From the NCBI GenBank assembly GCA_023663655.1, contig JAMPGZ010000001.1:1-35570 (forward strand): a stretch of DNA of 35,570 nucleotides. The letters are read 5' to 3'. A program made the translations under genes and the position numbers. Below the pieces are notes generated by a model. The model was not told where the DNA came from, made no database searches, and worked only from the letters and a program-made list of their open reading frames with translations. This document shows, in pieces, positions 1 through 8,625 of this stretch. The first letter of the stretch is position 1; the number at the start of each line of letters is the position of its first letter. The stretch is from Lachnospiraceae bacterium (GTDB lineage Bacteria > Bacteroidota > Bacteroidia > Bacteroidales > Muribaculaceae).

Positions 1-446
1 CTTACCTGTTCTTCTATCTTCCGCGCTTCAACAACAAACTGAAGCTGATGAAGAAAGCTCCGCGCAAGGTTTATGTTGTGGATAACGGATTTGTGCAGAG
101 CACCGCATTTAACCTAAGCGAGAACCTCGGACGACTGTTGGAAAATCAAGTATTCGTGGAGCTTCTGCGCCGAGGCTACGAACCCGGTAACACATTATTC
201 TACTACCGCACCCGCAACGACAAAGAAATTGATTTCGTGACACGGCGCGGCACAAAGGTCGAGCAACTGATACAAGTATGCTACGACATGACCTCCGAGA
301 AAACCCGCAAGCGCGAACTCGATGCCCTCGTCGAAGCCGCCGAAGAACTCCACTGCGACAACTTACTCGTTATTACCAACGACCAAGAGGCGCAAATCGA
401 GTGGAAAGGCAAAGGAATAAAACACATCAAAATTAGTAACTTTTAA
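1..446 (+). CDS. DUF4143 ATPase, C-terminal part (5' end outside window)
   Basis: The reading frame is already open at base 3 and runs to TAA at 444-446, so this is the 3' end of a larger gene. The visible 148 residues include YLFFYLPRFN, KVYVVDNGF and a nuclease-like stretch FYYRTRNDKEIDFVTRRG, followed by a Leu-rich helix. That pattern is the C-terminal DUF4143 domain of the AAA+ ATPases common in Bacteroidales, whose N-terminal P-loop domain would lie before base 1. The DUF4143 part resembles a PD-(D/E)XK fold (EID and the following strand); the cellular role of the family is not settled. An ATG at base 48 is internal to the domain and not a credible start. The AbiJ-like gene follows 14 bases later. 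Confidence 0.85.
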   Translation, partial: YLFFYLPRFNNKLKLMKKAPRKVYVVDNGFVQSTAFNLSENLGRLLENQVFVELLRRGYEPGNTLFYYRTRNDKEIDFVTRRGTKVEQLIQVCYDMTSEKTRKRELDALVEAAEELHCDNLLVITNDQEAQIEWKGKGIKHIKISNF

Positions 447-460
447 ATCCATCGAACCAT

Positions 461-1303
461 ATGGCTTTATTTTCTGAACGATACGGATATGTTAAGGTAT
501 CTGATGTAATTATACGAGAAAGGATTACGCCTGAAATACAAAATGCTATCTGTTCATGTTATGATAGATTAGACAATATCATGAGAGAACAGACTTATGA
601 CAGCGATAGTTACATACAGTTAGAAAAATATCTTTGGGTATTCTTTCTAAATAAAAGAGAAAAAGAATTTTACACTTATAATGGTTATCATATTGTTGCA
701 ACGCATTTCATAGAGAGCGAAGAGGAATGGTATAAAAAGCTCGACATTATTGAAGCAACAATCAAATATTTATATGCGTATGAACGAAACCCTATGCATC
801 ATCCTATCGTTGATGAGTTTACTAGACAGTTGAACTTTGAATTTGAGCGGCATAAATTCGCTTATCGAGTAATTCAAAAAGAAGTTGTTGAGATAACCTC
901 AGAAAATGAAATAGCCGCTATTGAAACGGCTTTACAGACAACTTCTAATAATATCCGCTTGCACCTAAATAAAGCGTTGGAATTATATTCGTTAAGACCG
1001 ACAGGTGATTATCGGAATGCAATTAAAGAGTCAATTTCAGCAGTAGAAGCTTATTGTCGAGAAAAAACCAACGAGGAAACATTGGGCAAGGCATTGAACA
1101 AAATGGAAGCTCAAGGAATTACTATTCCAAAGATGCTAAAAGTTGCGTTTGAGAAGTTGTATGCTTATACAAATCAACCGGATACAGGAATCCGTCATGC
1201 TTTAATGGATGACGATGGTAAGTATACACCATCAAGTGAAGAAGCATTGTTTATGATTGTATCATGTTCTTCCTTTTTGAATTATTTAAAGGCAAAGGAA
1301 TAA
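461..1303 (+). CDS. AbiJ-NTD4/HEPN domain protein, putative abortive-infection factor
   Basis: This 280-residue protein begins with FSERYGY followed by VSDVI, the signature opening of the AbiJ N-terminal domain 4 family. The N-terminal domain covers about residues 3-110. The C-terminal half (about 160-278) is helical and carries a HEPN-like ending, with Arg245-His246 in GIRHALMD and a conserved SSEEALFMIVSCSSFLNYL tail. HEPN proteins of this kind are often RNases in phage-defence or toxin systems (family knowledge). The sequence shows no partner antitoxin. Base composition is clearly more AT-rich than the upstream ATPase, which fits acquisition. Start ATG at 461 lies 14 bases after the previous stop. 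The RNase role is inferred, because the usual R-X4-6-H spacing is not obvious. Confidence 0.75.
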   Translation: MALFSERYGYVKVSDVIIRERITPEIQNAICSCYDRLDNIMREQTYDSDSYIQLEKYLWVFFLNKREKEFYTYNGYHIVATHFIESEEEWYKKLDIIEATIKYLYAYERNPMHHPIVDEFTRQLNFEFERHKFAYRVIQKEVVEITSENEIAAIETALQTTSNNIRLHLNKALELYSLRPTGDYRNAIKESISAVEAYCREKTNEETLGKALNKMEAQGITIPKMLKVAFEKLYAYTNQPDTGIRHALMDDDGKYTPSSEEALFMIVSCSSFLNYLKAKE

Positions 1304-1328
1304 CACCGGATTTCACAAGGTTGAGAAT

Positions 1329-1359
1329 TTTGGAATTTCAGAAATTATAACTAACTTTG
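1329..1359 (+). promoter_or_regulatory. Bacteroidetes promoter without an intact downstream gene
   Basis: TTTG at 1329-1332 is followed after 19 bases by TAACTTTG at 1352-1359, a complete -33/-7 pair. No intact gene follows before the terminator at 1520-1554, so the transcript would be short and probably non-coding, or the promoter has lost its gene. An open frame without a clear start (about 1302-1456, ending in LNTT and a stop) overlaps it; it was not recognised. Confidence 0.6.
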
Positions 1360-1519
1360 TAAATAGCCCTGATGGCATAATCGGGAAGAACATTGAAATA
1401 GTGCCGTGTGCAATTCGTGAACAACGGAAAGCGTGGCATTACAACAATCTGAATACTACTTAGTTAAAGCGACATTCCGCAGCTCCAGGCGGATCACGAA
1501 AACGAAACGCAAAACGCGA

Positions 1520-1560
1520 AAAAGTCCTGAAAATCAACGATTTTCGGGACTTTTGATTTT
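1520..1560. terminator. Rho-independent terminator, bidirectional
   Basis: The arms 1520-1535 and 1539-1554 form a 16-bp stem (AAAAGTCCTGAAAATC against GATTTTCGGGACTTTT) with one G-T pair and a 3-base loop. On the + strand it ends in TTTTGATTTTT. The A-rich left arm makes it usable in both directions. Confidence 0.8.
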
Positions 1561-1739
1561 TAGCCGACAGCGCAAAATCCGGCAAAACAAGGCACTTCGC
1601 ATTGGACTATCCGTTGGACTTGATTTTGATGAATCCACGTCCAACTATTTTCCGGAAAATGTCTGACATTCGCAAAGTTGCACGCTGATTTTCTTCTCTT
1701 GTCAGTAAATCGAAGTTAAACCTAAAATGTTTATTTGAC

Positions 1740-1841
1740 ATGCAACAGAGAAAATCGACTTTCAGCGTTCTTTTCTTCATCAAGAGAAAGAAGCTCCTGA
1801 AAAACGGGGATGCGCCGGTGTATCGACAGCCGTTTCCTTGA
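1740..1841 (+). pseudogene. Tyrosine recombinase (integrase), N-terminal fragment
   Basis: The ATG at 1740 opens a 33-codon frame containing STFSVLFFIKRKKLLKNGD and then APVY, which is the N-terminal arm-binding segment of Bacteroides-type tyrosine recombinases (usually about 400 residues). The similarity stops after about residue 29, and the frame ends at TGA 1839-1841. The core-binding and catalytic domains (R, H, R, Y) are absent. It is the scar of an integrated element, or the product of a deletion that removed the rest. From 1304 to 1933 nothing else codes convincingly; longer frames on either strand there (1433-1666 +, 1607-1870 -) look like chance. Confidence 0.72.
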
Positions 1842-1933
1842 AACATCACTGAAACGCGGTATGAATCCAAAATTATAGAATGAGCTTTGCCGCCTAAACT
1901 TTTTCGGCTTCGATGCTATCTATACCGAGATGG

Positions 1934-2653
1934 TCATATCCTGCCCTTAACAACAGGCTGGACATTAGTCCTGCTTAATAACCACCCGATATTTTGACCC
2001 AGATTTTTCATATTCGCAACCCCCTCCTCATCTTTCAGAGTTTCACCCGGTAAACGACCGTATGCGATATTCCAATATGTAGATCCGGCAACGAACATCT
2101 CTTTATTAAGAAAGAAATGATTTATGGTGTCAATAGTGTTCATAGCTCCGGCACGGCGTGCGACAGCAACTGCTCCTCCTATCTTGTGTCGGAACATTCC
2201 TGGATTTGTATCGCTGACAACACTCGCACGCTCTATAACTGCCTTGAGTGTGGAAGAAACATCTGCCGAGTAAGTTGACGACCCAAGTATAATGGCATCG
2301 GCATCAACCATTTTTTGATACAGGTCCTGAAATACATCGTTACTGAACACGCAGTTTTTCTTTCCTGCACAAGCGAAACAAGCCTTACACGGATTTATTA
2401 TTTCACCGGCAAGCTGAATCAACTCAGTTTCATATCCTACCGCTTCAAGTTCTCCAAGAACGAGCCGCAGCATATCTGCGGTGTTGCCATCTTTACGGGA
2501 ACTGCCGTTGATTGCCACTATTTTCATGTTTCTCTTATCTGTTGTTAATTCACTGACGGAAGCAAAATCACTGGTAACCAAAGCTGCACTCATAGCCACA
2601 GTTCCCATTCTTTTCAATGCCTCACGTCGTGTCATGCCGTTTTTATTATCCAT
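1934..2653 (-). CDS. Tat-exported iron-sulfur flavoprotein / NADPH-dependent FMN reductase family
   Basis: This 239-residue protein has a twin-arginine leader (TRREALKRM, residues 8-16, then a hydrophobic Ala-rich stretch to about 30). The mature part starts with a flavodoxin-like fold: the KIVAINGSSRKDGNT loop (about 44-58) is the FMN phosphate-binding site. Cys89, Cys92, Cys95 and Cys101 form CX2CX2CX5C, the compact cluster motif of Isf-type iron-sulfur flavoproteins. It should therefore carry FMN and a 4Fe-4S cluster and act as a periplasmic or envelope reductase. It is the last gene of the redox operon, 18 bases after the aldo-keto reductase. The substrate is unknown. Confidence 0.85.
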   Translation of the reverse strand: MDNKNGMTRREALKRMGTVAMSAALVTSDFASVSELTTDKRNMKIVAINGSSRKDGNTADMLRLVLGELEAVGYETELIQLAGEIINPCKACFACAGKKNCVFSNDVFQDLYQKMVDADAIILGSSTYSADVSSTLKAVIERASVVSDTNPGMFRHKIGGAVAVARRAGAMNTIDTINHFFLNKEMFVAGSTYWNIAYGRLPGETLKDEEGVANMKNLGQNIGWLLSRTNVQPVVKGRI

Positions 2654-2671
2654 TTAGATGTGCCTTGATTT

Positions 2672-3496
2672 TTACCATCCGGCAAGCGGAATTTTATGCT
2701 GAGGTGCAGGAAAAGAGATGTCGAGCAGTTCCATATCCTCGGCATCAAGAGAAATTGAAAGACTCCCGAAGTTCTCCTTCACATGCCCGGCTGATCCCGC
2801 TTTGGGTATAGCCATCACTCCGGGGTTGCGGATTATCCAAGACAAAGCTATTTGTGCCGGAGTTGCCCGGTGTTTCTCAGCTATGGTTTTCAAAACCGGG
2901 TGTCTAAGCAATTTTCCCTCTCCGACAGGAGAATAAGCTATGACCGGAATATCACGTTGTTGTGCGTATGGGATTAAATCATACTCCACGCCACGCTCCT
3001 GAAGATTATAGAGTACCTGATTGGCATCGCAGCCGCACCCGTTCGGGATATCATCAATCCGTTTCATGTCATCAACGTCAAGATTGCTGACACCCCACAA
3101 CCGGATTTTTCCATCACGCTGAAGACGGCACATCGCCTCCACAGTTTCAGATAGCGGGTATCGACTTTTCCAATGAAGGAGATACAAGTCAAGAGCCTCA
3201 GTGCCAAGTCGTCGCAGACTTTCTTCGCAGGCTTTGATTGTGCCATGATAATCCGCGTTATCGGGATGTACTTTGCTGACAAGAAAAACTTTGTCACGGC
3301 ACGGTTTTATAACCTTACCAATAAATTTTTCATTGCCATACATTTCCGCAGTGTCAATCATGTTCATGCCGAGATCAATACCGGTCAAGAGTGCATTGGC
3401 TTCGGCTTTCTCACAAAAAGGATTTCGCCCCATATTCCAAGTCCCTTGTCCGATGGAACAGACTTTATCGTCATTTGAAAATGTAATGTGTTCCAT
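2672..3496 (-). CDS. Aldo/keto reductase
   Basis: This 274-residue TIM-barrel reductase has the full AKR catalytic tetrad: Asp48 and Tyr53 in IDTAEMYG, Lys75 in LVSKVHP and His108 in LYLLHWK. Near the C terminus, AIPKAGSAGHVKEN is the NADPH 2'-phosphate loop. It should be cytoplasmic and reduce aldehydes or ketones with NADPH. The chosen start is ATG 3496, four bases after the stop of the upstream gene; a TTG at 3520, which would lie inside that gene but has GGAGG before it, is the alternative. It is the third gene of the four-gene redox operon. Confidence 0.9.
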   Translation of the reverse strand: MEHITFSNDDKVCSIGQGTWNMGRNPFCEKAEANALLTGIDLGMNMIDTAEMYGNEKFIGKVIKPCRDKVFLVSKVHPDNADYHGTIKACEESLRRLGTEALDLYLLHWKSRYPLSETVEAMCRLQRDGKIRLWGVSNLDVDDMKRIDDIPNGCGCDANQVLYNLQERGVEYDLIPYAQQRDIPVIAYSPVGEGKLLRHPVLKTIAEKHRATPAQIALSWIIRNPGVMAIPKAGSAGHVKENFGSLSISLDAEDMELLDISFPAPQHKIPLAGW

Positions 3497-3500
3497 TTCT

Positions 3501-3830
3501 TTACTTGAATGGTGATTCAACCTCCTCGTCAGTTACTTCCAACTTAAAGAATACCGGTCTTAAACCATCATTGCAACATGTTATTGCTACGCCCGGCTGA
3601 CGGACCCAATCATTGAAGTAAAAATGTTTTACTCCGTTTGCCAAAGCAAATACGTATGGATGGATTGTTCGCCACGCCCCATCGCATAACCCGTCAGGCT
3701 TTCCGAGTCCGGCGTAAAATACCTGACCCTCTTTATGTACGGAACATCTTTTTAGTCCCGGCATGGCAAAGTCTTTTGCCAAATCTTCATTAAACGTGTT
3801 TCGGAGGACAGTTATCTTTACTTTTTTCAT
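3501..3830 (-). CDS. TIGR04076 family protein
   Basis: This 109-residue protein starts at MKKVKITVLRNTFNEDLA. Its later features, GQVFYAGLGKPDGLCDGAW, the IHPYVFALANG segment and CCNDGLRPVFFKLE, match the TIGR04076 family, which has no assigned biochemical function. Members often sit beside aldo-keto reductases and flavoproteins, as here. There is no signal peptide or membrane segment. Several cysteines, including the CC pair, could serve redox or metal binding, but this is speculation. It lies 26 bases after the fusion gene and 4 bases before the next one. A TTG start at 3866 inside the upstream gene is less likely. Confidence 0.78.
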   Translation of the reverse strand: MKKVKITVLRNTFNEDLAKDFAMPGLKRCSVHKEGQVFYAGLGKPDGLCDGAWRTIHPYVFALANGVKHFYFNDWVRQPGVAITCCNDGLRPVFFKLEVTDEEVESPFK

Positions 3831-3856
3831 TTCATCCAAATATTTTCTATTTAATG

Positions 3857-5350
3857 TCAATACCAATCATGCTTCTCATTGCGGTTTATAGCTGCAATAT
3901 CAGCCATTTCATCAGCAGATAACTCAAAGTCAAAGATTGAGATATTTTCTTTCATGTGGGCGGGATTTGATGACCCCGGAATGACTACGACACCACGTTG
4001 CAAATCCCATCTGAGAATAACCTGAGCTACCGATTTGTTATGTTTAGAAGCAATACGCGACAGAACAGGATCACTCAAAAGTTCTTTCTGATGTCCACGA
4101 CCACCAAGCGGATACCATGCCTCAACAACAATACCTAAATCGTGAAGATGATTCACAACATCAGTGTCCTGATAATAAGGATGTACCTCATTCTGAACCA
4201 GGACCGGTTTGATATTGACCTGTGGCAAGAAATTGTTAATCTCGTCAACATAGTAGCAGGACACTCCGATTGAACGTATTTTTCCTTCGGCTACATATTT
4301 TTCCATCGCCTTATATGCTTTCACATCATTTGCACCGGGGTGGTGCAGTAGCATGAGGTCAACATAACCGATGTCGAGTTTGCGCAGACATTCCTCTATT
4401 GCCGCCTCGGGATCGCTGAACTGATTGGGATAGATTTTTGTCGCTACAAATATTTCCTCGCGTGGAACACCGGATTCCCTCACACCTTTTCCAACCTCGA
4501 CCTCGTTGCCGTACATGTGCGCGGTGTCAATTTTACGAAATCCTGCGGCAATGGCTGACTTCACGGAATTTACACAGACCTCTCCTATAAGGCTGTATGT
4601 TCCTAATCCGACAATAGGCATATCGTATCCATTGCTAAGTCTGACAGTGGGCGCAAAGCCGTTTTTACCGGCTGAAAGATTAAAAGCCCATGAATTATCT
4701 TTGTTTTCAGTTTTGGGTAAATTCAATCCTTCAATCCAGTTCCTTATATTGGCTTTTGTTTCATTTGCACCGAAACGCTTGCCGGTTTTCCATTCAGCAT
4801 TTGTTGCGAGAGAATGAAGATTGGTATCACTTGATCCTATTCCGCTTGAATGTGATGTGCAAAACGGCACGATAATCTTGCCATCAAGATTATGTTTCTC
4901 CAGAAAGGTATATATCACCTTTGGAGCTGCACCCCACCAGATAGGATAACCGAGAAAAACAATATCATAATCCGCGATATTTTCAACTGCGCCTTTTATC
5001 GCAGGGCGTGCTTTCGGATCGTTCTGCTCACGATTGGCACGACAATCCGTATTGTAATTCAGGTCTGCTGAGGTGTAGGCAATTTCAGGCTCAATACGGT
5101 AAATAGTGCCGTTGGTTATATCGGCTATATCTTCCGCAATTCCCTTTGTGGTGTTTGTACAAGAGAAGTATGCCACGAGTACCTTCCCATTTCCAGTTGT
5201 CGGTTCAGGATCCGGATCGGGCGTGGGATTCGGATTGGGGTCAGGTGTCGGTTCCTCCTTCTGTATGGGTTCATCGTTATCATGGCTACACGCGCACATG
5301 GTAAGAGATATTCCTAACATCATGATGAGAGATAAAAGCCAGAATTTCAT
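3857..5350 (-). CDS. Flavodoxin-aldo/keto reductase fusion lipoprotein
   Basis: This 497-residue protein carries two enzymes. Residues 1-21 form an SPII signal (MKFWLLSLIMMLG..., candidate lipid Cys19 or Cys21). Residues 34-51 form a Pro-Asp-Pro-Asn linker encoded by repeated GC-rich codons. Residues 56-210 are a flavodoxin domain (KVLVAYFSCTNTTKGIAEDIA is the FMN phosphate loop; FLGYPIWWGAAP is the flavin-stacking loop). Residues 232-497 are a complete aldo-keto reductase with tetrad Asp275, Tyr280, Lys305, His336 and the IPGSSNPAHMKEN cofactor loop. These domains are normally separate proteins; here they are tethered to the membrane, implying electron transfer at the envelope. Access to NADPH outside the cytoplasm is an open problem. 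It is the first gene of the operon. Confidence 0.88.
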   Translation of the reverse strand: MKFWLLSLIMMLGISLTMCACSHDNDEPIQKEEPTPDPNPNPTPDPDPEPTTGNGKVLVAYFSCTNTTKGIAEDIADITNGTIYRIEPEIAYTSADLNYNTDCRANREQNDPKARPAIKGAVENIADYDIVFLGYPIWWGAAPKVIYTFLEKHNLDGKIIVPFCTSHSSGIGSSDTNLHSLATNAEWKTGKRFGANETKANIRNWIEGLNLPKTENKDNSWAFNLSAGKNGFAPTVRLSNGYDMPIVGLGTYSLIGEVCVNSVKSAIAAGFRKIDTAHMYGNEVEVGKGVRESGVPREEIFVATKIYPNQFSDPEAAIEECLRKLDIGYVDLMLLHHPGANDVKAYKAMEKYVAEGKIRSIGVSCYYVDEINNFLPQVNIKPVLVQNEVHPYYQDTDVVNHLHDLGIVVEAWYPLGGRGHQKELLSDPVLSRIASKHNKSVAQVILRWDLQRGVVVIPGSSNPAHMKENISIFDFELSADEMADIAAINRNEKHDWY

Positions 5351-5400
5351 TTGTCAAAATTTTTATTGAAGAATTCCATATATTTCACATTTTTATGATG

Positions 5401-5408
5401 CAAAATTA
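5401..5408 (-). promoter_or_regulatory. -7 element for the redox operon
   Basis: Read on the minus strand, TAATTTTG matches TAnnTTTG. It lies 51 bases upstream of the fusion gene start. No clear TTTG -33 box is seen at the right distance, which is usual for promoters that need an activator such as AraC. Confidence 0.5.
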
Positions 5409-5427
5409 TATCGATTCTGCGGGGAGA

Positions 5428-5457
5428 AATTACCACCTGCTTGGCAGTAATTACCAA
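5428..5457. promoter_or_regulatory. Paired direct repeat, candidate AraC-type operator
   Basis: AATTACCA occurs at 5428-5435 and again at 5449-5456, exactly 21 bases apart (two helical turns), on the same strand. It sits just upstream of the operon -7 box and between the divergent promoters. Direct half-sites about 21 bp apart are typical of AraC-family operators; binding by the neighbouring regulator is inferred. Confidence 0.45.
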
Positions 5458-5479
5458 TTTCTACAATCCACACAATGAA

Positions 5480-5512
5480 TTGTATTAATCTCACGATAAA
5501 TAGCTAACTTTG
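5480..5512 (+). promoter_or_regulatory. Promoter of the AraC regulator
   Basis: TTG at 5480-5482 and TAACTTTG at 5505-5512 are separated by 22 bases. The -7 box ends 19 bases before ATG 5532, giving a very short leader. Confidence 0.6.
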
Positions 5513-5531
5513 CACATTGAAAATCAACCCA

Positions 5532-6425
5532 ATGGCAAATATCCTCAAAGTCAACAAACCGGGAGATTACCTCTCTCATGTAGGTGCCGAAAGCCGGCAT
5601 CCGCTGATTGGTGTCATTGAATTTGATAAAATCTCTCCGATACCTCAAAGCCTGAATAACTATGGGGTATATGGATTGTTCATGCACACGAATATCCCCA
5701 ATGACCTAACTTATGGATGCGGGAAATACGACTATAAGAGTGGCACCCTTATATGTGTGGCTCCCGGTCAGATCGGAGGCAGGGAAGATCGGGGTGATTT
5801 AATTGAGATTGACGGGTGGGCATTATTATTCCACCCCGACTTAATCAAAGGCTCACACTTGGAAAAGGATATACGGGATTTTTCATTCTTTGACTATCAG
5901 GTTAATGAAGCCTTGCACATGTCGGATGATGAAAGAAATATCATTGCTTCCATCATGCGCCATATACAGACGGAGATTGAAAGCGGTAATGATACCTTGC
6001 AGAAGAATATACTTATAGGATATATTGATGCGATGTTGAACTACTGTCAACGGTTCTACAACCGCCAGTTCAGTATGCGGCAAGCAGAGAACTCAGATAT
6101 TCTGACACGTTTCAATGCTCTCTTGTCGGAATATTTTGAGGCCGGTATGCAGATAGATAAAGGCTTGCCCGGTGTTCAATATTTTGCTGACAAGATGAAT
6201 ATGTCGCCGAATTATTTCAGTGATGTCATAAAACGATACACGGGCGATAACGCAAGCAACATCATCCGCGAGTATGTAATGCGACTTGCGAAGAATGCGC
6301 TTAAATCATCAGGCAACATCGCACAAGTAGCATATTCCCTCGGCTTTGAATATCCACAGCATTTCACACGAATGTTCAAGAAACAAACCGGCATGACCCC
6401 GAAACAATACCTCAAAAATCAATAA
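5532..6425 (+). CDS. AraC family transcriptional regulator (redox-operon activator)
   Basis: This 297-residue protein has an N-terminal AraC sensor (about 1-190) and a C-terminal double helix-turn-helix (about 200-295): MSPNYFSDVIKRYTG in the first motif, IAQVAYSLGFEYPQHFTRMFKKQTG in the second, and MTPKQY at the end. ATG 5532 is preferred over a TTG 15 bases upstream. It is divergent from the flavodoxin/AKR operon with 180 bases between, the layout of E. coli YqhC next to yqhD and dkgA. By analogy it may sense aldehydes or electrophiles and activate the reductases; the ligand is unknown. The gene end faces tetQ, and the 160 bases between hold no convincing terminator. Confidence 0.9.
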   Translation: MANILKVNKPGDYLSHVGAESRHPLIGVIEFDKISPIPQSLNNYGVYGLFMHTNIPNDLTYGCGKYDYKSGTLICVAPGQIGGREDRGDLIEIDGWALLFHPDLIKGSHLEKDIRDFSFFDYQVNEALHMSDDERNIIASIMRHIQTEIESGNDTLQKNILIGYIDAMLNYCQRFYNRQFSMRQAENSDILTRFNALLSEYFEAGMQIDKGLPGVQYFADKMNMSPNYFSDVIKRYTGDNASNIIREYVMRLAKNALKSSGNIAQVAYSLGFEYPQHFTRMFKKQTGMTPKQYLKNQ

Positions 6426-6586
6426 ATAATTCTGGCATATTCAAATTTTAGTTTTAACTCATCTTCCTTACTCTAAGTTTCAGCAAATAGGTCCAATTGT
6501 TATACTACGCTTTGAAATGTAGGGAGGAATGGAGATAAGCATATATCCCAACCATATTGACGTATAGAAATTTCCTGACCGCTCCG

Positions 6587-8512
6587 TTATTTTGATGACA
6601 TTGATTTTTGAAACATGAATAAAAGTTTGTCTTTTTCGTTCATACAAATATTATCAGAATAACCGCCTTTTGTTATTTGATACCCACATGGCTTAACCAT
6701 AAAAACGCCTAAGCCCTTAGTGTATGAACTTACTTCTGAGGCATAGTCTTTACTTGTATTTAATGGAACTTTCCCTTTAATATGACACCACTCATTATTA
6801 CAACTGATCTCTTCAATCTCAGACATCATTTTTTGCAAATCTGTAATAGCTTTGGAACTCGCCACCTGGGGTATCTGCAACTCAAAATAGAGCATCGGTT
6901 CGAGAATGTCCACATCTGACTGTTGCAAAGCCAGTCTGAAGACATAAGGGGTCAATTGCCTAAAATCAGCAGGTGTACTTACTGGGCTATAATACTCGGC
7001 TTGAGTAAAAGTTACTTTCAGATCTGTCACTTCCCATCCATGTAATCCCGATTGGCAAGACATACGAATCCCTTCAAAAACGGCATTTTGAAAAGAATGG
7101 TTCAGATAACCATAGGAGATGTCACTTTCGATTTGCAACCCTGTCCCTAACGGTAAGGGTTCAAGAGTCAGCCCTATTGTGGCCCAATAAGGGTTGGGTG
7201 GCACTTCGATCTGAATAATCTTATTGACCTTTTTTACAGGTCGTTCTTTGTAGATAGTCTTGATCTCATCAAAATGGACCTTGACGGAAAATCGTTCCTC
7301 CAGCAATGTCTGTATGATTTCCTTTTGGGTCAAACCATATAACGAGATTTCCAATTCATCACTATATGAGTTTATGGAAAAGGACAAAGACGGGTCTTCA
7401 ATCCACAATGTATTTAGAGCGGATATCAACTTGCTTCTCTCTTCGGGCTTGTCTGGTCGGACGGAGGATTTGAGAGCGGGATGCTGATGAGATAAACCTT
7501 GAATCAAACAAGGTTCAGCACCTAAATAATCTCCGATTCGAAAATCTTCCATATCTTCTACAATCGCAATATCATTGGCTCCCACTTCATCAACATTTAT
7601 CTCTCTGCCCTGATAAATAGTTTTCAGATTTTTAATCTTGATGAATTTTTCCGAGTCATTGATTCTTACAACATCTCGAAGTCTCAGACTTCCGTCAATT
7701 ATTTTTAGAAAACTTCTTTTATGTCCTTTGGGGTCATGCTCTATCTTATAGAGATAAGCTGACAGTCTGTTTGAGACTGATGCCGGAGGAAGTATAAAAG
7801 AAGAGATGGCGTCTAACAACTCATTGATACCGATATTGAACATTGCTGATCCATGTAGCACCGGATAGACTTTGGCTTTTGCCACAAGAGCGATTATCGT
7901 ATTCCAATAATCAGCCGGTGAAATTTCGCTATCCGCCAAATATCGTTCTAATATATTGTCGTCATGGTTGCATACAAATTCTTTGTATTCTTCCTTTATA
8001 TATGTTTGGGAGCAAATCGGATAAACCAATCCATCGACAACAGTTTGCATAAACAGGACATCTTGCGACAGATTTGTTTTTATATCCAGATACAAACGCT
8101 CCAAATTCACACCGGCACGGTCAATTTTATTGATAAATATAATTGTCGGGATTTGCAGCTTTTGTAAAGTATTGAACAGCAACTTTGTTTGCGCTTGTAT
8201 GCCTTCCTTTGCGGATAAGATGAGGACTGCTCCATCAAGCATTTTGAATGTCCGCTCCACTTCCGCAATAAAATCCATGTGTCCCGGAGTGTCAATGATA
8301 TTGCATTTCACACCATTCCAGATAATAGATGTCGTAGAAGCCCGAACAGTAATTCCTCTACGTTTCTCTATATCCATAGAGTCTGTTATGGTGTCGCCAT
8401 TATCCACACACCCACACTTTTCCGTTGCTCCACTGGCAAACAGCAGATTCTCGGTTACGGAAGTTTTTCCTGCATCAATGTGAGCAAGAATTCCTAAATT
8501 TATAATATTCAT
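6587..8512 (-). CDS. tetQ: Tet(Q) tetracycline resistance ribosomal protection protein
   Basis: At 641 residues the length equals canonical Tet(Q), and the sequence matches it from memory apart from a few scattered substitutions. It is an EF-G-like GTPase that releases tetracycline from the ribosome. The P-loop AHIDAGKT is at 10-17, RRGITV (switch I) at 51-56, DTPGH (switch II) at 74-78 and NKID at 128-131. The EF-G-like domains follow, ending in [12 protein letters not shown] 8512 is chosen; a TTG 12 bases upstream is not needed. In CTnDOT-type elements tetQ is followed by rteA and rteB, but here only 161 bases separate its stop from the convergent AraC gene. No frameshift is visible, so it should be functional. 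Confidence 0.97.
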   Translation of the reverse strand: MNIINLGILAHIDAGKTSVTENLLFASGATEKCGCVDNGDTITDSMDIEKRRGITVRASTTSIIWNGVKCNIIDTPGHMDFIAEVERTFKMLDGAVLILSAKEGIQAQTKLLFNTLQKLQIPTIIFINKIDRAGVNLERLYLDIKTNLSQDVLFMQTVVDGLVYPICSQTYIKEEYKEFVCNHDDNILERYLADSEISPADYWNTIIALVAKAKVYPVLHGSAMFNIGINELLDAISSFILPPASVSNRLSAYLYKIEHDPKGHKRSFLKIIDGSLRLRDVVRINDSEKFIKIKNLKTIYQGREINVDEVGANDIAIVEDMEDFRIGDYLGAEPCLIQGLSHQHPALKSSVRPDKPEERSKLISALNTLWIEDPSLSFSINSYSDELEISLYGLTQKEIIQTLLEERFSVKVHFDEIKTIYKERPVKKVNKIIQIEVPPNPYWATIGLTLEPLPLGTGLQIESDISYGYLNHSFQNAVFEGIRMSCQSGLHGWEVTDLKVTFTQAEYYSPVSTPADFRQLTPYVFRLALQQSDVDILEPMLYFELQIPQVASSKAITDLQKMMSEIEEISCNNEWCHIKGKVPLNTSKDYASEVSSYTKGLGVFMVKPCGYQITKGGYSDNICMNEKDKLLFMFQKSMSSK

Positions 8513-8538
8513 TTGATTAAGCAATAATATACTACATT

Positions 8539-8593
8539 AGGTGCGTTGTCGAAACGCACCTTTTAATACCTCCCCGTAGCATGTGAGAGCTAC
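8539..8593 (-). promoter_or_regulatory. tetQ leader hairpins (translational attenuator)
   Basis: Two hairpins lie between the leader peptide and tetQ: GTAGC/GCTAC at 8576-8593 and a 9-bp AGGTGCGTT/AACGCACCT stem at 8539-8561 with a 5-base loop. The known CTnDOT tetQ operon is controlled by translational attenuation, where a ribosome stalled by tetracycline on a short leader frees the tetQ initiation region. The complete structure is present here. Confidence 0.75.
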
Positions 8594-8625
8594 AGGATTC
8601 TTAACTCGTATTAATATGTATATTA

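Noticed and set aside
1433-1870. Overlapping frames on both strands around the terminator and integrase scar
   Set aside because: They contain the terminator hairpin or are antisense to the integrase fragment, and show no domain.
3864-3866. TTG start giving a longer TIGR04076 protein
   Set aside because: It overlaps the end of the fusion gene; the internal ATG at 3830 begins exactly at the family N terminus.
6446-6508. Short minus-strand frame after tetQ as an rteA remnant
   Set aside because: Only 20 codons; I cannot match it to RteA, so it stays a possibility within the tetQ finding.
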